From: Silene noctiflora
Taxonomy: Eukaryota > Streptophyta > Magnoliopsida > Caryophyllales > Caryophyllaceae
Assembly (NCBI GenBank): GCA_009801015.1
Contig: VHZZ01002665.1
Coordinates: 46,891-68,948, forward strand
Direction: 5' to 3'
DNA length: 22,058 bases
The notes beneath the pieces are model-generated. The model saw nothing but the letters and a program-made list of their open reading frames with translations. It was not told the origin of the DNA and did not search any database. Position numbers and translations under genes: made by a program. Position 1 is the first letter of the stretch; each line of letters starts with the position of its first letter. Below, piece after piece: positions 1 through 8,700 of this stretch.

Positions 1-146
1 GGAGTAGTGAAAGTCGATTGTATATCAGATCATGGAGTTTAAATTCCTGTCGGTGGGTATTAGAATAAGACTAATCCCACCAGCAAGCAGATTGGGTTGG
101 AAATTTCGAGAGTTCTCATATCAGGAACGAAGAGACTCTGATACCA
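1..146 (-). mobile_element. Copia-type LTR retrotransposon, leader and primer-binding site (truncated by window edge)
   Basis: Read on the minus strand, 146 down to 134 gives tggtatcagagtc. This differs only at the end from the primer-binding site complementary to initiator-Met tRNA (TGGTATCAGAGC) used by most plant Copia elements. It directly abuts the LTR end at 147. The remaining 133 bp would be the untranslated leader. I see no convincing gag reading frame, and the rest of the element would lie left of the window. Confidence 0.6.
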
Positions 147-331
147 TGTAAAGAACGATATAATAGAATGGTTTGGGAGAAACTTTCGATTGTGATTTAT
201 TCAATATCATGGTCTCAATATATAGTACAACTTGAATCTCGTATTTTCAGAGATACAATCATAATAATATTCTATCCTTAACTATCATTATTACCTTAAT
301 ATTCCAAATATTACTTCCTATTACGTTAACA
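147..331 (-). mobile_element. Short LTR (about 185 bp) of the Copia-type element
   Basis: On the minus strand the segment starts TGTTAACG and ends TCTTTACA, so it has TG...CA ends with a TGT/ACA inverted terminus, followed at once by the primer-binding site. Inside, in the same orientation, are a TATA-like tactatatattg (about 218-229) and an AATAAA signal (about 201), as expected for the U3 and R regions. The inner edge (147) is firm because it abuts the primer-binding site. The outer edge (331) is inferred from the TGT/ACA match. The target duplication cannot be tested because the other LTR is outside the window. Confidence 0.55.
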
Positions 332-1986
332 TTTTTGTGTTTGTCATTTATTTGATCGATTATTAGACAAACCCAAAGACTACATAAAGTAACATAATAA
401 TAAGCCGAGTTAACATTTCAGAGTACTTTGTAACATTTAACGGTTAGGATGGTGATCAAGTAAAGTTAACATCAATATATAAACAAAAAAAAAAGATTTG
501 GTAGGCATATGTAACCTCGTAATGGGGCTAGGTTAGCATTTGAAAACATGGTACTATAATCTATTTGTGACATGAAAATGCTCACAATGTGGCCACTTAC
601 GTCAAAGGATAACATTGGTCGGAAAGAAGATCTAAAGGATTAACTTTCCTAAAGAAAAATACTTTAGATGCTCATCGGATAATGGTCGGCATGCAGACAT
701 CAAGGTGGGCAGAATCATGTATTCATGTACGATAATGTTTGTTCAAATAATATGCATGTGTTTGTACGAGGTTGGTAGTTCGTTGGTGACAATGGTAAAT
801 TAAAAGCCTTTGAAAAGTGACTGTCACTTGTTGGAATTAAACTTGTATTTCAATTCATCATCATAAATTTCTTAATTGTTCTTTAAGAAACCTATCATGT
901 TGGATTCAATTGTTGGAATTAATTAAGTGCTTTCTAACTCAATTAATTTGGGTAAACCCCTTTAAATAATGATGAAAAAATTATAATGGGGCATATGTGT
1001 TTTAGGAAAAAAATTGTAAGATTGATAAAAAAAAATAGATTAGGCAGTTTTCCAAAATTATGACACGCGGAGTGCATGTATAACGTGCATTGAGTATATG
1101 TATCTGACATGTACATAGTAATACAACACATGCACCTGAAATGTATACAATAATTGGTCAGGTACGATAAGTATGTACCTAGATTTACTGTTATTGACAA
1201 GTTAAAATAACAATAATCTTTTCTTCCAAGTAGTTTGACGACCTCCGTCGATACTCCTCTTGGCCGGGTTCCGACTTCAGCCACCTTGCCGAGATCCTCT
1301 CCGATGCCTAAGTCAGCAAGTGAAGGAAAATGAGCTTATCTTAGCACGAGATTACTAAGATATAGTTTTATGTCCCAAAAATAAAGGAACAACGAAAAGA
1401 ATACAAAGAAGTATTACATATGTTATTTGTTGAGTAATGCCGTCCATGATTTTGATTCATGAGATAATGTCATGGACTATTATAACAAATACGAATCCAT
1501 AGTAATTCTTTAACAATTAAATATTCTTTATTTAGGTGTTAGGTAGCTTAATTTAGATAATTGAACAATGAATAAACTAGACCAAACTTAATTTAATGGC
1601 TGCACTTTGATCAACTCACCACTATCGACTTAATAGTAGAGGAATTAATAGTAGAGGAATGTAATAGTCTAATAGTGATGAAAAAGGAAACAAATATCTT
1701 TAATAAACAAATTCCCATCTTTCTATGCATCACTCTTTTTTTTTTTTAATAAGCCAAAATAAGATTAAAAAAAAAAATAGTTGTGCTTTCTGCAATTCCA
1801 TGAGCAATTTTATATTTTACTCGGGTTTTTCTTCAATTTTTAGGCTTGAAGTGGTGATCAATTTACGATTTTACGGAGTATGCTAACCTAAAAACTCGTT
1901 ATTTTCAAAAATTTGAAGGTAGTAAATGTTAAATTCGTAATTACCATAGAAAACGTCAAATACTAAAAATTTATAATAAAGTAAAG
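332..1986. other. AT-rich intergenic DNA, no gene seen
   Basis: No reading frame here looks like a protein. A minus-strand frame at 943-1284 is low-complexity. The only compositional island is about 1200-1330, which is GC-richer; on the minus strand it reads like decayed gypsy LTR sequence (gacttaggcatcggagagga). I cannot bound it. A short tandem duplication of taatagtagaggaat occurs at about 1631-1660. Confidence 0.5.
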
Positions 1987-2080
1987 TACTTCCTTCTTCC
2001 CAACTACTTATTTACTTATTTTAATTAAAAAACCCAGGGAATAAAAAAAGAGGTAAACAACTGAATGAAAAAAATGAGTA
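1987..2080. mobile_element. Degenerate Stowaway-like MITE relic
   Basis: The left end reads tacttccttcttcccaac, and the right end read in reverse gives tactcatttttttcattcag. Both then run into a tatttac or gtttac block, so imperfect terminal inverted repeats flank a short core between TA dinucleotides. The match to the CTCCCTCCGT Stowaway terminus is poor, so this is an old copy at best. Confidence 0.35.
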
Positions 2081-2745
2081 TATAACAATAAACAAACACA
2101 AGTTATTTACATACTAATCGAGATTTTCCTCTCCGCTTTTATACCATTTTTTCCCAAGATTTTAATGTTATATAATTTGCTTAAAAGTCATTTCCTTGCC
2201 GAAATTTTCACTGAAATTTTCTATTAACAACCAATATAGCAAAAACTAATGACATTTCACGGTAAAATTCCAGTCATGAATAATCTTTGTTTTTGTATAG
2301 ATCATACTTCATGAAAGTTTGACTTGTTCTAAAACAAATTCTTGCAAATACCAACTCTTTTAGAAACCTCTATAATTTTCATAAATTATGCATAATATTA
2401 CAAGATTTAATAAGTATGATTTTAAATTTAAACAACATTATGTATTTTTTTCTTAAAATACATGTATGATAAATACAGTTCATATATAAAGGGACAAAAT
2501 CTAATATTTTTAGTTTAATATTTTATGACAGATAAAATTTTAATATGATACTTCCTCACATTTAATAGATTCTTTATGAATTTAAAAATAGATTCTTTAA
2601 GTATTTCTTTTTGAACATGTTTTACTAAATTTTTTACGTTTTTTGCTAATTTGCTTAATATAAAACATGTACTTTACTCTCTGTTTTTAAAACCGCTTCC
2701 AAAACAAATGTAAGAAAATCTATTGTTGACTAGTCCAACAATTAC
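2081..2745. other. AT-rich intergenic DNA, nothing recognised
   Basis: The segment is very AT-rich with homopolymer runs. No coding signature, RNA gene or bounded repeat was seen. Confidence 0.5.
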
Positions 2746-3040
2746 AAGTCACAAGTGCACCTATTGGACATTCAATGATGTGAAATTAGACCTTCATTTT
2801 TTCGATGGAGTGATAATTAAACATTACTTTCGTGAAGCCAGCAAAGTTGCTGACTTTATAGCTTATATTGGACATTTATGTACAACTCTTTCGAGGTGGT
2901 TTGAAAGTCAGTGGTTATATTACTCATTCGAAAGGATGAGATAGGTTGGTCCTACCCTAGACGATCAACCTAGTTTTCTTACCTTATCAATAAAAAAAAA
3001 AAAAAAAAAAAAAAAGAAAAAAAAAAGTCACAAGTGCACC
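2746..3040 (+). mobile_element. 5'-truncated LINE insertion with poly(A) tail and 16-bp target site duplication
   Basis: A 16-bp direct repeat, aagtcacaagtgcacc, lies at 2746-2761 and again at 3025-3040. Between them is about 230 bp of sequence, an AATAAA at 2989-2994 and an A-tract of about 33 nt (2992-3024, one G at 3016). The reading frame up to 2943 contains YFREASKVADFIAYIGH, which resembles the REANKVAD-LA--GH motif near the C-terminus of the RNase H domain of plant LINE polyproteins. It ends in a stop shortly before the tail. Everything upstream, including reverse transcriptase and endonuclease, is absent: a dead-on-arrival copy made by target-primed reverse transcription. Confidence 0.85.
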
Positions 3041-4150
3041 AAAGGCTGGCAAGCTAAGTGAGGCAAGTCTTGTTGTTGAGGACCTTGAGGTGTACAACTG
3101 TAGATGATACATTGATACAGTAAGTACATGATGCAATGAGTATTGTTTATGGATTGTTTAGACTCCCAAAAGTGAGGGATAGCTTAAAGAATAAGGACGG
3201 AGTATTATAAAGTTTAAAGTACCAACATTTTATATTTCTTCTTTCTTGTCTTCTGCTACATGGATTAGCATCACCAGCATCACCACAGATTACATACTGT
3301 CCAATTAATATTGCACATGCCTTATTTTGCTCTTCCCTTATCCACTTACTACACACTCAATTACATTTTTTTTAATTAATTAAGATGCTCACCATTAGGT
3401 CATTAGAAACTGAGATAATTAACGTTGTTGTTCTTGTTGTTTGATGTTCGCTATTGATACAATTTGCAATTACTTTTCAAAAAGATAAACAACTGACCGA
3501 AAAATTTGCTTCATTCTCATTCACAAATATTAATCCCCATCTAATAACATTTAATTATATATAAAATGAATAAGGGTTCAGTTTATCTACTTTATTATCA
3601 GTGGCAAATGCACATATAGCTTAGGGGTGTCGAATGTCCGAAAATTAAATTTGTAAACTATATAAAGTCACATGATCTTTGATGTTTCGATAATAGATGA
3701 AGTGTTTCCACTATACAACAATTAGTTACAATTTTTTAATGAATCCCATAGATGAAAAAAAAGAGTGTTTACTAGTAGTATCGCCACCTTTCTAAATCTC
3801 TTGGAAGAATTGTGGTAACTTTTATAGAGTTTGAATTTTGTATAATACTTCGTATACTTTATGGAATTAGAAATCACGAAAATATATTTATAAATATCAT
3901 TAGACGATATTAAAACTATTTAACGGAGAGGGGAATTCTACTAATCTAACCCCTACTCATCATCGATATTGTAATGAGTTGAGGAATAAAAATATGATTT
4001 AGAAAATCATGATTAATGATTTGATTAACATAGGAGATTAGCACTTAGCAGCCAAGCACTAGAGGGCTTTTAACAAAAGTTTAAATCATATTTTTGGAAA
4101 TTTAAAAAGGGAGGCAAGAAGCCAATTTTACATCCTTAACCTTTGCAATT
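3041..4150. other. AT-rich intergenic DNA upstream of NF-YA
   Basis: No gene is seen. The distal NF-YA promoter presumably lies in the right half, but I see no element I can name with support. Confidence 0.5.
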
Positions 4151-4160
4151 AAGCTAAGAT

Positions 4161-4170
4161 TATATATAAA
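4161..4170 (+). promoter_or_regulatory. TATA box of the NF-YA gene
   Basis: The sequence tatatataaa is a strong plant TATA box and would place the transcription start near 4190-4200. A leader exon, a leader intron and the NF-YA start codon follow in the same direction. Confidence 0.55.
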
Positions 4171-4194
4171 GTAATTAACAAAGAACATTTCATG

Positions 4195-4371
4195 GAGAGA
4201 GAAACATTAGAGTAATAATACTAATTAAGTAATTAAATTAAGATTACAATTAACTAATTAAGGTGTGGTGTTTTCAAGGAAGGAGACATGCTCTAAAACT
4301 TTACCCTTCTTCCCTTTAGTTGTTGTACTTCAGATGTTTCTTCTTCCTCAACTCTTAACCAATTTCCAAAG
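4195..4371 (+). other. NF-YA 5' UTR exon (non-coding)
   Basis: This is the stretch from the predicted start to the donor caaag|gttatc at 4371/4372. It carries the pyrimidine-rich block (ttacccttcttccc, ttcttcttcct) often seen in plant leaders. An acceptor, tctgtgcag, lies at 5754, 13 nt before the NF-YA ATG, so a leader intron of 4372-5754 is likely. Leader introns are common in plant NF-YA genes. The 5' end is approximate. Confidence 0.5.
4288..4296 (+). promoter_or_regulatory. Minimal uORF (Met-Leu-stop)
   Basis: An ATG-CTC-TAA lies in the predicted NF-YA leader exon. Such minimal uORFs can reduce initiation downstream. It is functional only if transcription starts upstream of it, as the TATA box suggests. 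Confidence 0.35.
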
Positions 4372-5761
4372 GTTATCTCTTTTTCTTATATATATAATCT
4401 TATTTAATTTTATTTTTGAAGTTCTTTGATTATTTTACCCTTTACATTTAACTATGGTTAATATTTGTGGTTTAATTTTTGTAATTAGTTTGTTAATTTG
4501 TGTTTTTATGGTGTTTTCTTAAATGGGTTTGATGGTAATCTTGTTTTGAAGTAGTTTTGATTGATTGTAATGCTTTAATTGTTGAAATTATTGGTGGGTT
4601 AGCAATAAAGCTGCAAACATTGGTGATTTTACTATGTCGGTATGGAAAAAATTGTGTTTTTGTTGCTGCTACAAAAGTGTTATCAGCTACTCCTTTCATC
4701 TCCATCATTTGTTTACCTTTGATTAGAAACGATTGAGATGGAGGGAGTATTTGATTTTTTTGAGATTTATTTTTGATTGTAGCTATTTGAAAGGAAGTCT
4801 GTACTCTGGGTTATGGTTGAATTGTACTGTAAATGAAGCTTTTTTGATTTAAAGTTTTCATCTTTGATAGTTTTGAGCTGAAATAGTGGACTGATAGATG
4901 ATCAGAAATAGTATATCACACTTTGACTTTAGCTTTATTGGGGATAGGGTTTGGCTTTTGTCATGCAGTTGACTCTTTTTCTATCATCTCATTGTGGATG
5001 TTCATAGTTGTTTCTTGTTAGATTGCATCATTAATCGGTACGTTATTGTTTGGAATGTTCAAATTCAGAAGAAAATTTTGGTGGATGGATGTTGTGTTTT
5101 GTTGGTGGCTTGTTGGTGGCTTGTATTTGTAGAAGGAAAAAAAAATTTATGCATATATAGGCTTATATGATAGTTGATGTCTCAAACTCTCAATGTTATT
5201 AGAGAAAGCACATTGAACAGATTACTGATTATAGAAGTTTTGACGGATGGGTATACTTCTGTGTTGTTTTATATTCTTTTGAATTGATGCATTTAAGAAT
5301 GGTGGAATCTAAAGGGATGGTTTGCCTTTGCCGTTGCATCAGTATAGTCAATGCTGAACTGCTGATCATACGCAACACATTTTATGGACTAGTTGGTCTC
5401 ATATGAGACCGTATCATATATGTTCCTGTGTTTATGGACGTACATCACGTACTACGTAATACACCCAGATAGTGAACTATAACTCATTAACTTGGTAAAC
5501 AGACAATCATGGAATGCGGGCCATGACAATATTCGAGGGGTGCAATTAGTGAAGTCATTAATATGCTACCTAAAATGAGGAAAGCATTCGAAGCAGTTAG
5601 CTGCAGTTGTATTGGTTATTTACTCACTTATGATGTAATTGGAAAGTTCTATAAAATTGATGTTCTAATTGCTTTACTATTTTTGAACTATATGAAAGCT
5701 ACATGCTGGAAAATTTTCCAGCTCCATACTGAAAACATAGGAGTTTCTGTGCAGCTGTTAA
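4334..5761 (+). CDS. Spliced 14-codon uORF in the NF-YA leader
   Basis: This ATG at 4334 reads 38 nt to the leader donor at 4371, then continues at 5755-5761 after splicing, giving MFLLPQLLTNFQSC and a TAA. It ends six nt before the NF-YA start codon (5768). If the intron is retained, the frame instead runs into the intron, so splicing changes the peptide. In Medicago, the MtHAP2-1 (an NF-YA) leader is known to make a regulatory uORF peptide by alternative splicing of its leader intron. The layout here is similar, but the peptide is not claimed to be homologous. Confidence 0.35.
4372..5754 (+). other. NF-YA leader intron
   Basis: This is a T-rich intron (gttatc...tgtgcag) of about 1.38 kb. 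It includes a perfect 16-bp palindrome, ggtctcatatgagacc, at 5395-5410. No gene lies inside: the short open frames near 4493-4708 and 5563-5781 have no protein character. Confidence 0.45.
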
Positions 5762-5767
5762 ACGAGA

Positions 5768-8700
5768 ATGCAGGGATCTAAGAAGGATCCAGATATCAGT
5801 ATTGCTAAATCAACAAGTGACTCTGGCCTTAGTTTTCAGGCGTTGTGGTCATCTATCGAGTCCAATTGTCCAGATTCTTCAGGATCTAATAATTCAAGCT
5901 TCAAGATGGGACTCCCAGTTCAACATTATCAGGGTGCGAAGATGTTGGATTTTTCACTTCAAGATCAAGACTCATCTTCAACACAATCAACTGGCCAATC
6001 CTGCCTTACTGCTGCTTGCATTGAAGAAACCGACTTAAATAATCAAAGAATGGGTTTCACACTATCAGGTAATTATTGTTGCACATTAACCCAATACACA
6101 TTTTAATTGGGTCTGTGCAACTTGCTCACTGATTTATTCACGTCATACGTCATGATTTACTGTGAAGTTGCCATCGTTGGATGCAATGGCCAAGGCAATT
6201 TTCATTATGGGTCACTTGGCAACAAACCTCTCCGTGTTGTTCACAATTCACATAGGGGTAACCGGGTAAGGTTTAACCCTTCTATCCCACCATTTTCAGT
6301 AGTCCTTGAGACACTGGGGTTGGATGTTTAATAATTGGTAATGTGTGCGAAACTGATTTGTGTTGAAGCTAGATTTAAAAGTTGTATACGTTATCGAAGC
6401 AATGCTGAGATTAGTATATAAGCTGTTCATTTTTTCTGTTTCTACAATTCTACTGGCTGTGCCTTTTAGTTGTTTGACTGTCAGAATATCGTCCATTTTT
6501 TATTGATGTATCAGTAACAATTAGTACTAACTCGTAAATGGCTTGTATGGTAAGAGGTGCCATAGTAAATTATAAGAACCAAATGTTTTTCTTTTTTGGA
6601 GATCATCGGCAGGAATTGTTTGAGAAAGGACAGACAAAAGTTGACTTTCAAAGAAAGTTCTCCTTTTCTTTCCTTTCCTTCACTTATAATACATACACTA
6701 AGTTACTTGCACTAGTTGATTGCCTTGAATAAGACCATCTTTTTCTTGCTGCTTTGCTTGAGGAAGTCTTTGGAGAAATGGCATGTCATCGACTCATCGG
6801 TTATATGAGAGACCTTACCTACCGGCGACAGGTTAACAGAGCGAACTTTCCTTTGGGTTTGGTTTACCTTTCTTCAAAATCCGAAGAAAAATGGAAAAGA
6901 AAAAGTTCAGACTATTATCATATTGTCAGCATGATGCTATAGTTATAGCAATAAGTAGAATGCTGCTGAAGCTTAATCTCATAACCTGAAATGTTAAATA
7001 GTTGAATGGAACAATGTGGAATGTCGATCAATCTACTGACGATTGTGGTGGTATAACCTACAAAGCGTATGTTAGTAACCATCCCGAACTATGTCAAGCC
7101 TGCTCATCGAACTGTGATTTTTATAAACCAGTTGGGATATCTCACCTCTGTCAATTTTGACCTCTCCATCTATTAAAATGAAACTAAATGAACCATTTTG
7201 TTTGTTGATACTATTAAATTGAGCGGAATAAAGTTAGTGGATGGAGAACAAAGTTCTGTTGTTTTAAGTTTTAAACGCTGGTTCTACTTTGGTCTTTAAA
7301 ACTTATACTCTAGAATCTTTAGCACACATATTCCGACAAGAGAAATATAGGAGAAATCCAACTTTGATGCTTTCACTGATCAGGATTCTAGCTTATTACC
7401 TGCATCTGAGATGGCGTGTCCCGGTGTAGGCATTATTACGTCATGATTTAAAACTCTTCAGCTGTACCTTTTTTTTATTATTTTTTTTTCTTCCCATATT
7501 CGGTTACATAATTGATGATGCATACATACAGGAAAGAACATTATGCAATACTGTGAGCCATTTGTACTTTTGCGCTAATTTTTAACTTTGATTATTCCCC
7601 ACTTCAGCCTCTGTCATCTTAATATTTCCGGCTGGTTGTTATAGATGTTGAATGAGCTAAAGTAGCAGACTTTGTGTCATTTTGTATTTAGGTTATGGCT
7701 GTCAACCAAGAGTTACTTTTGTTATTTACTTGGTTTGAACCATCCCGTTTCATGCTGCTTTGGACCGCAAGGGCAATAGGATTCCCGCTCTCAAATTTTA
7801 ACATCATTGCATTATCAACGAATCAGATCCCTAATTAAGCTATATCAATCCCTTATCAGTTGATCTAAGTAATTAGGGTAGAGTTGTGTTGGATATATGC
7901 ATGAGTTCTAGCCAGGATGCCTAATTATTCTTGTTTCTTTTTAACCCAGGTCATAATGTCAGTCATGGTAAACATGAAGACGGTGAAAATAAATTCACCC
8001 CATTTGTTGGAGCTCATAACTACAGCGTACCTCCTCTTCAAGCTGGCTACAACCAGTCCTATGTAAGTACCCTGTACTAGATACTTCATACTCCATATGT
8101 AATGACGTGGTTGACGCGGTTATAAAGAATACTTATAATTCTCCTTCTCTTTTTCAGCCCGCCTTCACTTTCCATGATCAACACTTCAGTAAAGTTAGCT
8201 CTACATATGATCCTCAGGTGTTGGTAAGACCTCATTACTCACGGTATACAGTTGTTGCAAATCTGTGTTAATGAAAAAACACCCTGTATGACGATTAGTT
8301 CTATAGAAAAACTCGTTCCTACATAAACTACAACTCTCTTTGTTCGACCAGGTTGTATACATATAATAAAGCATATTCAAGTGATATTGTGGATCATTCG
8401 GGGAAGTAGATTACTTTTATGTCATTTCTGCTTTGAAAGAATAAAAAAATGTGTGTGAGGAGGAGGAGGAGGGGGTCAGGAAAAAAAATTAAAACTTTTC
8501 AAAAATACATGTATACAACCTGCTACTCAGATGGCTAGAGGGAGTATTTGATCAGCGAGTGATGCATCACAACTTATCCACTCAGTACTGCTCATCATGG
8601 TTATGACATCATGTAGGAATAATGTAGGCATAGAAGTGTCTTTCGGTGACTTCAGTAGATGTGTTTGAAAAGAGGGTGAAGTGGAAATACTTTAAGGTTC

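Noticed and set aside
943-1284. 113-codon minus-strand open frame
   Set aside because: Low-complexity composition, no domain, no supporting context; chance frame in AT-rich DNA.
1200-1330. GC-richer island as a gene fragment
   Set aside because: No stable reading frame; resembles decayed LTR sequence but without edges to support an element call.
1442-1477. Hairpin gtccatga...tcatggac as a MIRNA or terminator
   Set aside because: Only 8 paired bases with an AT-rich loop; too short for a MIRNA, and such structures occur by chance.
8458-8474. gaggaggaggaggg run as a G-quadruplex or GAGA element
   Set aside because: Too few G-runs for a quadruplex and deep in an intron; ordinary simple repeat.
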